Notes under the pieces: generated by a model
Told to the model about the DNA's origin: nothing
Database searches by the model: none
Seen by the model: only the letters and a program-made list of their open reading frames with translations
Origin: Mycobacterium parascrofulaceum ATCC BAA-614
GTDB taxonomy: Bacteria; Actinomycetota; Actinomycetes; Mycobacteriales; Mycobacteriaceae
Direction: 5' to 3'
DNA: 54,995 nucleotides
Assembly: GCF_000164135.1 (NCBI RefSeq)
Contig: NZ_GG770558.1
Location: forward strand, 10,836-65,830
Made by a program: the position numbers and the translations under genes
Shown here: in pieces, positions 24,677-33,280 of the stretch
Numbering within the stretch: the stretch's first letter is position 1
Layout of the letters: every line of letters starts with the position of its first letter

Positions 24677-25645
24677 ATGACCGAGCTCGATTCGCGGGAG
24701 CTGAGGCGGCGGCTGGAGGTCGCCGGCGTCAGCGGCGTCACCCCCCTGCCCGGGGGCGCCTCCAGCCTCACGTTCGAAGGCGCCCTCGACGACCGGCCGG
24801 TGGTGATCAAGGTCGCCCCGCCGGGGGTCGAACCGGTCGGTCATCGCGACGTGCTGCGCCAGGCCCGCATCGTCAAAGCCCTCGCCGGGAGCGGGGTTCC
24901 GGTGCCGCAGGTGTTGTGGGAGGACAGGGGGGACCCACCGGTGCGGCCGCCCCTGTTCGTGATGTCACGCGTCGAAGGCGACTGTGTGGAACCGCTTTTC
25001 GACGATTGTGCCGCTGCCCCCGAGCTTCCCGAACGCTACCGCAACGCATGCCGGGCCATGGCCGCGCTGCACAACGTGAAGCCGGCCGAGATCGGCCTTG
25101 GTGGTGAACCGATTGTCGATGCGGTCGCCGAGGTCCGGCGATGGTCTCAGACGCTGGAGACGGTCGACGCGGCGCTCGTGCCCGGTTGGACGCGGGTGCG
25201 TGACGCACTCTTGGGTTGTGCGCCAACGGCAATGGCACCGAGCGTGGTGCACGGTGATTTCCGGCTGGGCAATCTGCTGGCCGACGGGCCCGCCATCAAC
25301 GCGGTGATCGACTGGGAAATCTGGTCGGTGGGTGATCCCCGCATCGACGCCGGCTGGTTCCTGATCAACTGCGACCCGGACACCTACCGGCGCGTCGCGA
25401 GCGCGGCGGGCCTGGCACCGCCGGTGGCCGAGCTGGCCGAGATCTACCAGGAGCGGCTGCGCCGTCGGGTCACCGACCTGGGCTGGTTCCGCGCGCTGGC
25501 GTGCTTCAAGTCGGCGGCGACATGGTCGCTGATCGTCAAGCACAACCGGCGCAGGCGCGCACCGCGGGCGGATTGGGAAGCCATGGCGGCGACACTTCCG
25601 GGGCTGCTGGACCGGGCGCGATCAATCCTGGATCAATGCGGCTGA
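24677..25645 (+). CDS. Phosphotransferase-family (APH/ACAD10-like) protein
   Basis: The 322-residue protein has the aminoglycoside-phosphotransferase/kinase-like fold: LPGGASSLTFEG as glycine-rich loop, VVIKVAPPG with the ATP-binding Lys, VVHGDFRLGNLLADG as Brenner catalytic motif, and VIDWEIWSVGDPRIDAGW with the metal-binding Asp. Relatives occur next to acyl-CoA dehydrogenases and in ACAD10, where they phosphorylate hydroxyacyl substrates; drug resistance is not implied. It follows an SDR in an operon and lies close to a beta-oxidation operon. It ends directly against the convergent small secreted protein. Confidence 0.88.
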   Translation: MTELDSRELRRRLEVAGVSGVTPLPGGASSLTFEGALDDRPVVIKVAPPGVEPVGHRDVLRQARIVKALAGSGVPVPQVLWEDRGDPPVRPPLFVMSRVEGDCVEPLFDDCAAAPELPERYRNACRAMAALHNVKPAEIGLGGEPIVDAVAEVRRWSQTLETVDAALVPGWTRVRDALLGCAPTAMAPSVVHGDFRLGNLLADGPAINAVIDWEIWSVGDPRIDAGWFLINCDPDTYRRVASAAGLAPPVAELAEIYQERLRRRVTDLGWFRALACFKSAATWSLIVKHNRRRRAPRADWEAMAATLPGLLDRARSILDQCG

Positions 25646-25906
25646 TCAGCTGCAGTTGGCGCGGAGATTCTGGCACCACATTCCGACCCCACCCCAGTCG
25701 CCCGACGGGCCGCTCTCATCGAGGGGGTTCGTGAGCATGGTCGGGTACTGAATCTCCCATTCGTCGATCGCGTCGGAGATGTCGGGCTGTTGGGCGGGGT
25801 CCGGAGACGCGAGCGCGGTTCCGGTCGCAAATCCGGCGCCGCCCGTTAACACCGCGGCGACCACCGAACCCGCAACAAGCAGACCGGCGAACCTGCTGAT
25901 CATCAT
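25646..25906 (-). CDS. Small secreted protein, function unknown
   Basis: The 86-residue frame starts MMISRFAGLLVAGSVVAAVLTG, a signal peptide with likely cleavage after ALA-S near residue 33. The mature 50 residues are acidic, with DISDAIDEWEIQYPTMLTNP and two cysteines (WCQNLRANC) at the end that could form a disulfide. No known domain is recognised. GAAGGG lies five bases before the first ATG. It is divergent from the MspA-type porin gene, 128 bases apart. Confidence 0.65.
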   Translation of the reverse strand: MMISRFAGLLVAGSVVAAVLTGGAGFATGTALASPDPAQQPDISDAIDEWEIQYPTMLTNPLDESGPSGDWGGVGMWCQNLRANCS

Positions 25907-26034
25907 CGCGGCCCTTCCATCAGCTGCCCGAACTGCCGATCCATTCTACCTTCGTTGTCCACATCGCATAAGAGTTACGAACGGACAACGACTTTGCTCG
26001 GCCGCCCAGCAAATTTCGCGACGCGAGACGGCGC

Positions 26035-26757
26035 ATGCGTACGTTGTCGTCCGTGAGGCCGATAGCCGTGGTCGTTCGTCGCGCCCTGGTGGTCGCCTTT
26101 TGCCTCGTCATGTCCGTGGTCACGGCGCCGGCGACGGGCGCCGATCCCGAGGTCGAGCCCGCCGGTGCGGCCGCGGCGCCGCCGCCCGACGGAGCGGTGC
26201 CCTCGAACCCACCCGTCATCCTCAACACTCCCGACGGCTGGACGCTGGGGCTCGGCGCCAAGGACGAGGCGCAGGTTCCCGTGGCCCCCTTGACCACCTC
26301 CGTCGCGTCCCGCGAATACGTGGCCAGCGGGATCTTCGTCGGCTCGCTGAAAGGATCCGAAGAACCCCACGGCGTCCTGGAGGTGGGCTACCAGATCGGC
26401 TGCGGGATCGACATGAGTACGTCCAACGGCGTGATCATGGAGGGCGGCGCGGGCCTCATCCCGGGCGTCAGCCCGACCTTCGACACCACCGGCACGTTGC
26501 CACCCCTGCTGCCCTACATTTCAGCGCCCGTCAACGGCGCGATGAGCGTCGGGATGAAGCCCGGCCTCGTCATCACGGTGCCGGTGATCAAGAAACAATT
26601 CAAGGGTGCCAACCCCTGGGTCATGATCAGCAACTTCCACATCAAGATCGATGGGTGCGTGGGCCAGTCGTTCATCCGCTCGTACGCGGTGCTGACCCGG
26701 ATGACCGACCTGTCCGACGTGGTGCTGTCGTACGTCGGCGTCACCAAATCCGTCTAA
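26035..26757 (+). CDS. MspA-family porin
   Basis: The 240-residue protein has a signal peptide (VVVRRALVVAFCLVMSVVTAPATGA) and the MspA beta-barrel domain: NTPDGWTLGLGAKDEAQVPVAPL, REYVASGIFVGSL, LEVGYQIGCGIDMSTSNGV and GCVGQSFIRSYAVLT. MspA-family octamers form outer-membrane channels for hydrophilic solutes. Members of slow growers are more divergent than MspA itself and have a longer Pro/Ala linker after the signal, seen here. The first ATG is used but no Shine-Dalgarno is clear. A tandem repeat follows the stop. Confidence 0.88.
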   Translation: MRTLSSVRPIAVVVRRALVVAFCLVMSVVTAPATGADPEVEPAGAAAAPPPDGAVPSNPPVILNTPDGWTLGLGAKDEAQVPVAPLTTSVASREYVASGIFVGSLKGSEEPHGVLEVGYQIGCGIDMSTSNGVIMEGGAGLIPGVSPTFDTTGTLPPLLPYISAPVNGAMSVGMKPGLVITVPVIKKQFKGANPWVMISNFHIKIDGCVGQSFIRSYAVLTRMTDLSDVVLSYVGVTKSV

Positions 26758-26876
26758 GGCCGATGGTGGCGACCCGCTTCGCCCGGCTCCGCCGCGCTAG
26801 CGATCGCCACGTGGCCGATGGTGGCGACCCGCTTCGCCCGGCTCCGCCGCGCTAGCGATCGCCACGTGGCCGATGG
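26758..26876. repeat. 55-bp tandem repeat, two full copies plus 6 bp
   Basis: Copies at 26761-26815 and 26816-26870 look identical. Each unit contains the inverted arms GTGGCGA and TCGCCAC, so each can fold into a stem and may act as a terminator between the convergent MspA and acyl-CoA dehydrogenase genes. The acyl-CoA dehydrogenase stop codon lies inside the second copy. Copy number may vary between strains. Confidence 0.9.
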
Positions 26877-28159
26877 ATGCCGGCCAGCCTGTCGGCAAAC
26901 TTCGCCTCCGCCGCCGCGCGCAACCGCAGCAAATGTTCCGACGGAAACAGATCGGGCGCGGGTTCGCGGTCCTTCAGCAGCAGGCGGGCCAGCGTCACCT
27001 TGTGCACCTCGGTCGGGCCGTCGGCGAGCCCGAGCACGAACGACTCCACCAGGTACTGCACGAACGGCATCTCGTGGGTGGTGCCCAGCGACCCGTGCAA
27101 CTGCAGCGCCCGCGACGACACGTCGTGCAGCACCTTCTGCATCATCGCCTTCACCGCCGAGATGTCCGCACGCACCGCCCGGTAGTCGTTGAATTGGTCG
27201 ATCTTCCAAGCGGTTTGCAGCGTCAGCAGCCGGAAGGCTTCGATCTCCATCCACGAGTCGGCGATCATCTCCTGGACGAGTTGCTTGTTGGACAGCACCT
27301 CGCCCTGGGTGTACCGCGAGACCGCCCGCTCGCAGAGCATGTCGAAGATCCGGCGAACCAGCCCGACGGTGCGCATCGCGTGGTGAATCCGGCCGCCGCC
27401 CAGCCGGGTTTGTGCGACCGCGAAGGCCCCACCCCGCGGGCCGAGCATGTGATCGGCCGGCACCCGCACGTTCTCGTAGCGGACGTAACCCTCGCGCCCC
27501 CCGCCGAGCGGCTGGTAGCCCAGTCCGACGTCGCGCAGCACGTTGATGCCGGGGGTGTCGCCCGGCACGACGAACATCGAATAACGCTGATAGGGCGGCG
27601 CGTCCGGGTCGGTCATGGCCATCACGATGATGAACGACGCCATCGAGGCGAACGACGAGAACCACTTCTCGCCGTTGATGATCCAGTGCTCCCCGTCGGG
27701 CACCGCGGTGGTGCGGAACACCTTCGGGTCGGCACCGCCCTGCGGCTCGGTCATCGAAAAGCAGGAGACGATCCGGTTGTCGAGCAGCGGCTCGAGGTAG
27801 CGGGCTTTGAGCTCCGGCGTGCCGTAGTGCGCCAGGATTTCGCTGTTGCCCGAGTCCGGGGCCTGGGAGCCGAAGACGATCGGCGCGCACTCCGAGCGGC
27901 CCAGGATCTCGTTGAGCAGCGCCAGTTTCACCTGGCCGTAGCCCGGGCCGCCCAGATGCGGACCGAGGTGGGTGGCCCACAAGCCGCGGTCCTTGACGAT
28001 CTCCTGCAACGGCGGGATGAGCGCCTGGCGCACGGGATCGTTGAGGTCGTGCGACTCCTTGACGATCAAGTCGATGGGTTCGCACTCCTCCCGCACGAAA
28101 TCCTCGACCCACCCCAGCTGCCGCGCCCACTCGGGGTCGGTGGAGAAGTCCCACGACAT
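26852..28159 (-). CDS. Acyl-CoA dehydrogenase (FadE type)
   Basis: The 435-residue flavoenzyme introduces a double bond into an acyl-CoA. It has CFSMTEPQGGADPKVFRTTA (FAD/substrate motif), EHWIINGEKWFSSFA, GGGRIHHAMRTVGLVRRIFDMLCERA, and QLHGSLGTTHEMPFVQYL near the C-terminus, as in ACAD10/11-like FadE proteins of about 400-430 residues. It is the last gene of the four-gene operon; its ATG comes just before the CoA transferase stop, and GGAGG is present. The last residues (GIHRPRGDR) and the stop are encoded in the tandem repeat. Confidence 0.92.
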   Translation of the reverse strand: MSWDFSTDPEWARQLGWVEDFVREECEPIDLIVKESHDLNDPVRQALIPPLQEIVKDRGLWATHLGPHLGGPGYGQVKLALLNEILGRSECAPIVFGSQAPDSGNSEILAHYGTPELKARYLEPLLDNRIVSCFSMTEPQGGADPKVFRTTAVPDGEHWIINGEKWFSSFASMASFIIVMAMTDPDAPPYQRYSMFVVPGDTPGINVLRDVGLGYQPLGGGREGYVRYENVRVPADHMLGPRGGAFAVAQTRLGGGRIHHAMRTVGLVRRIFDMLCERAVSRYTQGEVLSNKQLVQEMIADSWMEIEAFRLLTLQTAWKIDQFNDYRAVRADISAVKAMMQKVLHDVSSRALQLHGSLGTTHEMPFVQYLVESFVLGLADGPTEVHKVTLARLLLKDREPAPDLFPSEHLLRLRAAAEAKFADRLAGIHRPRGDR

Positions 28160-29308
28160 CTAACGCTCCTCCCGGTTGCTCTGGGCCACCACGCCCGCTT
28201 GGACCAGCTCGGAGATGCCTCGCGCGTCCATCCCCAGTTCGCGCAGCACCGCGCGGGTGTGATCGCCCGGCAGCGACGGCGCGGTGGGGGGCTGCGGCCG
28301 GGTCCGGGAGAACCGGGGCGCCGGCGCCGGTTGGGGGACGCCGTCGACCTCGACGAACGTTCTGCGCGCGGCGAGGTGCGGGTGCCCCGGCGCCTCGGTC
28401 AGCGAAAGCACCGGCGTCGCACAGCATCCCGGGGCCGCGAGGATCCGCTCCCACTCGTCGCGCGTTTTCTCCGCGAAGCGGGCGGCCAGTGTGGCACGGT
28501 GCGCGGCCCAGTTCCCCGGCGCGTCATCGTCGTGGGGCACGTCGACACCCAGGCGCTCGCACAGCTCCGCGTAGAACTTCGGCTCCATCGCGCCGACGGC
28601 GAAATGGCCGCCGTCGGCCGTGGCGTACACGCCGTAGAAGTGGGCGGCGCCGTCGAGCAGGTTGTCGTGGCGCCGGTCGCGCCAGGTGCCGGCGGGCACC
28701 ATGCCGAAATACGGCGCCAGCAGCGTGGCGACGCCGTCGACCATGGCGACGTCGAGCACTTGACCGGTGCCCGACTCGCGGGCCTCGAGGATGGCGCTGA
28801 GCAGGCCGACGGCCAACAACATTCCGCCGCCGCCGTAGTCGCCGACCAGATTCAGCGGCGGCACAGGGGATTCGGCGGTGCCGATGCCGTGCAGGGCACC
28901 GGTCAGGGCGATGTAGTTGATGTCGTGACCGGCGTGGCCGGCCAGGGGGCCGTCCTGGCCGTAACCGGTCATGCGGGCGTACACCAGGCGGGGATTGCGC
29001 TCACACAGCTCGTCTGGCCCGATGCCCAGGCGTTCGGCCACCCCGGGCCGGTACACGTCGACGAAGGCGTCCGCCGCGGCCACCAGCCGCAGGACCAGGT
29101 CCCTGCCGCGGGGATCCTTCACGTCGGCGGCCAGCGACCGCTGGCCGCGACGCACCGGGTAATCGATGGGTAGGGGGCCGTCGACGGCGGCGAGGCCGTC
29201 GACCCGGATGACGTCGGCGCCCAGGTCGCCCAACAGCATTCCGCAGAACGGGCCGGGACCCAGGCCGCCCATCATGACGATGCGCACGCCGCGCAGCGGG
29301 CCCGTCAC
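28160..29308 (-). CDS. CaiB/BaiF (family III) CoA transferase
   Basis: The 382-residue protein moves CoA between acyl groups. It has MMGGLGPGPFCGMLLGDLGADVIRVD at the start, DVKDPRGRDLVLRLVAAADAFVDVYRPGVAERLGIG with the catalytic Asp of family III enzymes in the expected region, and LVYARMTGYGQDGPLAGHAGHDINYIALTG. Relatives include alpha-methylacyl-CoA racemases (Mcr/Far). GTG 29308 overlaps the enoyl-CoA hydratase stop (GTGA), so it is translationally coupled. Racemase activity is as likely as transferase activity. Confidence 0.9.
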   Translation of the reverse strand: MTGPLRGVRIVMMGGLGPGPFCGMLLGDLGADVIRVDGLAAVDGPLPIDYPVRRGQRSLAADVKDPRGRDLVLRLVAAADAFVDVYRPGVAERLGIGPDELCERNPRLVYARMTGYGQDGPLAGHAGHDINYIALTGALHGIGTAESPVPPLNLVGDYGGGGMLLAVGLLSAILEARESGTGQVLDVAMVDGVATLLAPYFGMVPAGTWRDRRHDNLLDGAAHFYGVYATADGGHFAVGAMEPKFYAELCERLGVDVPHDDDAPGNWAAHRATLAARFAEKTRDEWERILAAPGCCATPVLSLTEAPGHPHLAARRTFVEVDGVPQPAPAPRFSRTRPQPPTAPSLPGDHTRAVLRELGMDARGISELVQAGVVAQSNREER

Positions 29309-30087
29309 GACGACCACTTCCTGCGGCGCTCGGCCGCCTCGTCCGTGGCGTGCGCGATCACCTGGTTGCGGTTCTCCAGCTCGAGCGCCGCCGACAGGTT
29401 CGCGGCGTCGGTGTTGACCTGCAGCGCGCGCTTGGTCAGTTGTGCGCCCAGCGGGGAATGGCTCGCTATCAGTGCCGCCACCTCGACGGCCCGGTCCGCC
29501 AACCGGTCCGGCTCGACCACCTCGCTGACCAGGCCGCGCCGGTCGGCTTCGCCGGCCGAAACCGTGCGGCCGGTCAGCATCCAGTCGGCGGCCACGCCGG
29601 CGCCGACGATGCGCGGCAGGTGGTAGCTCATGCCCATCTCGGCGCCGGAGAGGCCGAGCAGGATGGCGGCATTGGCGAACGAGGCCGTCTCCGAACATAT
29701 TCGGATGTCGGCCGCCAGGCACAACGCGAGCCCGGCCCCGACGCAGGGGCCGTTGACCGCGGCCACGACCGGCTGGGGCAGTGCGCGGACGGCTTCCGCC
29801 AGGGCGGCCATCCGCTCCTGGAATCGCATCCGCTCCAGCGCGGGCGCACTGGCGTCCAGCATCGAGGGGCCGAAGTCGCGCACGTCGATCCCGGCGCAAA
29901 AGCCACGCCCGGCGCCGGTCAGCACGAGGGCGCGCACCGAGCGGTCGGTGGCCACATCGGCCAGCGCGCGGCGCAATTCGCTCTGCATCGCTTCGTTGAT
30001 GGCGTTGAGTTGCTTGGGGCGGTTCAGGCGCAGCACGGCGACCCCGTCGCCCGGCCGATCGATTTCCAGCGTGCTCGGCACGGTCAT
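29305..30087 (-). CDS. Enoyl-CoA hydratase/isomerase (crotonase family)
   Basis: The 260-residue protein has LNRPKQLNAINEAMQ, ALVLTGAGRGFCAGIDVRDFG with the oxyanion-hole loop, AVNGPCVGAGLALCLAADIRI and AILLGLSGAEMGMSYHLPRIVG. The second catalytic position has Glu in SGAEMGMSY, typical of EchA proteins of broad range. It should hydrate enoyl-CoA in the second step of beta-oxidation. ATG 30087 overlaps the thiolase stop (ATGA). Confidence 0.92.
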   Translation of the reverse strand: MTVPSTLEIDRPGDGVAVLRLNRPKQLNAINEAMQSELRRALADVATDRSVRALVLTGAGRGFCAGIDVRDFGPSMLDASAPALERMRFQERMAALAEAVRALPQPVVAAVNGPCVGAGLALCLAADIRICSETASFANAAILLGLSGAEMGMSYHLPRIVGAGVAADWMLTGRTVSAGEADRRGLVSEVVEPDRLADRAVEVAALIASHSPLGAQLTKRALQVNTDAANLSAALELENRNQVIAHATDEAAERRRKWSS

Positions 30088-31280
30088 ACCCGCTCGATGA
30101 CGGTCGCCGTACCCATGCCGCCGCCGGTGCACATGGTCACCAATCCCGTTGTCAGATCACGCCGCTCGAGTTCGTCCAGGAGGGTGCCGATGAGCATCGC
30201 GCCGGTGGCGCCGATGGGGTGGCCGAGGGCGATGGCGCCGCCGTTGACGTTGACCACCTCGGGATCGATGCCGAGGTCGCGCATCGTCTTGAGCGGAACC
30301 GCGGCGAAGGCCTCGTTGATTTCCCACAGGTCGATGTCCGCCACCGTCATGCCGGCGCGTTCCAGGCAGAGTTGGGCCGCCGGCCCGGGCGCGGTCAGCA
30401 TGATGATCGGTTCGCTGCCGATCGCCGCGGTGGCGCGGACCTGCGCGCGCGGGGTGACACCCTGCGCGTGCATCCAGTTGGAGGACGCGACCAACACCGC
30501 GGCCGCACCGTCGACCACCCCCGACGAATTGCCCGCGTGGTGCACGTGATCGACCCGGCCGATGCCGGGGTAGCGCCGCAGGCAGATCTCGTCGAACGTG
30601 AGTTCCTCACCGTCGGCGCGTGTTTCGCCCATCGCGGCGAAGGCGGGCTTGAGGCGCCCCAACGCCTCGGCGGTGGTGCCCGGGCGTGGATGCTCGTCGC
30701 GCCCGAACGGCCCGGCGGGCGTCGGGACGTCGACCAGCGAACGCACGAACCTTCCCTCGTCGATCGCCACGGCGGCGCGGCTCTGGCTCCGCGCGGCGTA
30801 GTCGTCGACGGTATCGCGGGTGAAGCCCTCCAGCGTCGCGATGAGGTCGGCCGAAATGCCCTGGGGGACAGTGGGATACCGAGCCCGAAAATCGGGGTTT
30901 CGGCCGTCGATCGTCGGGGACCCGACGGTGACGTCCCACCGGGACATCGATTCGACTCCGCCGGCGATCACCAGGTCCTCGCTGCCGGCGGCGATCGACG
31001 ACGCGGCGACGGTTGCGGCTTGTTGGCCCGACCCGCAGAACCGGTTCAGCGTCATCCCCGGCACCGTCTCGGGCCAGCCGGCGAGCAGTACCGACAGGCG
31101 CGCGATGTCGTCGCCGTGGTCGCCGCCCAGGATGCCGTTGCCGGCGATCACGTCGTCGACGTCGGCGGGTTCGAAGCCGATCCGCTCGCGCAGCGCGGTG
31201 AGGCAGCGGGCGAACAGGGCCTGCGGATGGACGGCGTGCAGCCCGCCGTCGGGGCGGCCCCGGCCGCGGGGTGTGCGCAC
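30084..31280 (-). CDS. Thiolase (acetyl-CoA C-acyltransferase, FadA type)
   Basis: The 398-residue protein has the three thiolase signatures: NRFCGSGQQA with the acyl-binding Cys, NVNGGAIALGHPIGATGA with the catalytic His, and MCTGGGMGTA with the second Cys. It should cleave 3-ketoacyl-CoA. GTG 31280 is the first usable start, but the frame upstream reads IDAWILDA, the family's first strand, back to an in-frame stop with no ATG, GTG or TTG. GGGAG lies six bases before an ATC at 31304, so initiation there is possible. It is the first gene of the operon. Confidence 0.9.
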   Translation of the reverse strand: MRTPRGRGRPDGGLHAVHPQALFARCLTALRERIGFEPADVDDVIAGNGILGGDHGDDIARLSVLLAGWPETVPGMTLNRFCGSGQQAATVAASSIAAGSEDLVIAGGVESMSRWDVTVGSPTIDGRNPDFRARYPTVPQGISADLIATLEGFTRDTVDDYAARSQSRAAVAIDEGRFVRSLVDVPTPAGPFGRDEHPRPGTTAEALGRLKPAFAAMGETRADGEELTFDEICLRRYPGIGRVDHVHHAGNSSGVVDGAAAVLVASSNWMHAQGVTPRAQVRATAAIGSEPIIMLTAPGPAAQLCLERAGMTVADIDLWEINEAFAAVPLKTMRDLGIDPEVVNVNGGAIALGHPIGATGAMLIGTLLDELERRDLTTGLVTMCTGGGMGTATVIERV

Positions 31281-31463
31281 CGCATCGAGGATCCAGGCGT
31301 CGATGACGGACTCCCATCGTCGGGGGCGGGATCTTACGGATCACCGGTATCGTAATTCGTCTCTCGGTCAGGGAGAACCATATTCTTCCGAATCGACGAA
31401 GCGGTTCTCGCGTCGCCGCATAGGCTCGATGACGCTGCGGTGGCGGGGGGTGAAGTTAGGCGA

Positions 31464-32153
31464 ATGAGGATTGCGGGCAAGCGGCAAGCGCTGGCGCTCC
31501 TGGCGCTTTCCGCGCTGACGGCGGGATGCACCGTCACCACCGAGGGGAGGGTGGTGGCGGCTCCGACGATCGGTCACGCCCCGCGACCGCTGGCGCCCGG
31601 TGCGCTGGCCGGCCTGCTGCTCGACACCGGCGGCATCGGCGCCGTCATGGACGCCGACATGGCGGTCGTCGCTTCGGCCGACACGATGTACACGAACCGT
31701 CCCCTCGAAGACGGCTGCCTGGTGTGGGCCGAAGCACAGGAATACTCCTACGAAGGCAGCGGCTGGACGGCTGTGCGCGTGCAGGAACTCAAGGACCACC
31801 CCGATCGTCCGGACCACATCGCCTACCAGGCGGTGGTGGCGTTCCCCGGGGCATCCGCCGCACACGACTTCTATGCCGGCCAGGTGAAGGCTTGGGCCGA
31901 CTGCGATAACCGGCGTGTCGATCTCCACGACCCGGGCGACCCGAACGCCCACTACTGGACGCTGAGCAAGGCCACCGACGACGACGGCGTTTTGACGATA
32001 ACCCGGGTCCAAGAGGAAGGCGCCGGGGCTTGGGCATGCCAGCGGGCGCTGACGACGACCAACAACGTCGTCGTCGATGTGAGCGCCTGCGCCGACCACG
32101 TCGGTGATCGGGGTGCTCAGATCGCCAGACGGATCGCGCGGAAGATCCCGTAG
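31464..32153 (+). CDS. Lipoprotein with PknH-like extracellular sensor domain
   Basis: The 229-residue protein has a lipoprotein signal ending in the lipobox LTAGC near residue 22. The rest matches the PknH_C type sensor domain: LLLDTGGIGAVMDADM, DGCLVWAEAQEYSY, QAVVAFPGASAAHDFYAGQVKAWADC, and GAWACQRALTTTNNVVVDVSACADHV with four cysteines that form two disulfides in the family. It is probably anchored on the outer face of the membrane; its ligand is unknown. It is divergent from the thiolase operon. Confidence 0.88.
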   Translation: MRIAGKRQALALLALSALTAGCTVTTEGRVVAAPTIGHAPRPLAPGALAGLLLDTGGIGAVMDADMAVVASADTMYTNRPLEDGCLVWAEAQEYSYEGSGWTAVRVQELKDHPDRPDHIAYQAVVAFPGASAAHDFYAGQVKAWADCDNRRVDLHDPGDPNAHYWTLSKATDDDGVLTITRVQEEGAGAWACQRALTTTNNVVVDVSACADHVGDRGAQIARRIARKIP

Positions 32154-32323
32154 CGGGCGCCCGGCTCGCCCGTTCCACGGCGCACGTCGGGTCCGGTGCC
32201 GAAAGTTGTTGGGGCAAGCCAGTTCGGGCAAGCCAGCGCCGAGCGGTGGGTCGGCGCGCGGTGCCGCGAGACCTCCCGCGAACACCGTGCATAATGCGCC
32301 GCACACCGGGTAGCCCGCCAGCC

Positions 32324-33280
32324 ATGACCAAGATCGGATATTTTCTGTCCAGCGAGCAGTTCGGCCCGAAGGAACTCATCGACCAGGCCAAGCGCGCGGA
32401 GGCGGCCGGGTTCGACGCGCTGTGGATCTCCGACCACTACCATCCCTGGAACGACGAGCAGGGTGAGAGCCCGTTCGTCTGGGGCGTCATCGGCGCCCTG
32501 TCGGAGGCGACCTCGCTGCCCGTCAGCACCGCCGTCACCTGCCCGACCGTGCGCATGCATCCCGCCGTCGTCGCCCAGGCGTCGGCCACCGCGGCCGTGC
32601 AACTGGACGGGCGTTTCGTGCTCGGGGTGGGCAGCGGTGAGGCGCTTAACGAACACATCCTCGGGGACAATTGGCCATCCGTCGGTGTGCGGCAGGAGAT
32701 GCTCGAGGAGGCGGTCGGGATCATCCGCAGGATGCACGAGGGTGGGGAAATCAGCCACCACGGCAAGCACTACGAGGTGCAGGAAGCCCAGGTTTACACG
32801 CGGCCCGAGCAGCCGGTGCCGATCTACGTCTCGGGCTTCGGCCCCAAGGGGGTGGAGCTGGCCGCGCGGATTGGCGACGGCTACAGCATTTCGATGCCCG
32901 ACGGCGAGCTGGTCAAGCAGTTCCGGGACGCCGGCGGCGGTGACAAGCCGGTTCAGGGTGGCACCAAAGTCTGCTGGGACCGGGATCCCGACGCCGCGCT
33001 GAAGACCGCGCATCGTCTGTGGGGCAACGAGGGCCTGCCCGGTCAGACGTCGCAGATCTTGCCGCGACCCAAGGACTTCGCCGCCCTGATGTCATTGGTG
33101 CCGCCGGAGACGGTCGCCGAGAGCGTCGCGTGCGGGCCGGATCCGGAGAAGCACATCGCGCAGGTCCGCAAGTACATCGACGCCGACATCGACGAGGTAT
33201 ACGTGCAGCAGATCGGGCCCGACATGGACGGCTTCTTCGGGGCGTGGGAGCGTGACGTGCTGCCTCAGGTCCGCGGCTGA
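32324..33280 (+). CDS. F420-dependent LLM-class oxidoreductase (F420-G6PDH-like)
   Basis: The 318-residue protein has a TIM-barrel start (KIGYFLSSEQFGPKELIDQAKRAEAAGFDALWISDHYHPW), then TCPTVRMHPAVVAQASATAAVQLDGRFVLGVGSGEALNEHILG and PVPIYVSGFGPKGVELAARIGDGY. The SDHYHPW and GSGEALNEH motifs match F420-dependent glucose-6-phosphate dehydrogenase relatives. It uses deazaflavin F420 as hydride carrier; the substrate need not be glucose-6-phosphate. It is convergent with adhE and the coding ends overlap by 16 bases. Confidence 0.92.
   Translation: MTKIGYFLSSEQFGPKELIDQAKRAEAAGFDALWISDHYHPWNDEQGESPFVWGVIGALSEATSLPVSTAVTCPTVRMHPAVVAQASATAAVQLDGRFVLGVGSGEALNEHILGDNWPSVGVRQEMLEEAVGIIRRMHEGGEISHHGKHYEVQEAQVYTRPEQPVPIYVSGFGPKGVELAARIGDGYSISMPDGELVKQFRDAGGGDKPVQGGTKVCWDRDPDAALKTAHRLWGNEGLPGQTSQILPRPKDFAALMSLVPPETVAESVACGPDPEKHIAQVRKYIDADIDEVYVQQIGPDMDGFFGAWERDVLPQVRG

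Noticed and set aside
24677..25645. Aminoglycoside resistance gene
   Set aside because: It has the phosphotransferase fold, but the context (SDR, acyl-CoA genes) and ACAD10-like features point to lipid or hydroxyacyl metabolism.
26754..28454. 566-residue minus-strand frame covering the FadE gene
   Set aside because: It is in a different frame from the FadE protein and gives Arg/Ala-rich nonsense; the FadE frame has all family motifs.
26873..29173. 766-residue plus-strand frame across the FadE and CoA-transferase genes
   Set aside because: Antisense shadow of two well-supported minus-strand genes in GC-rich DNA; composition is His/Arg/Gly-rich and no family is recognised.
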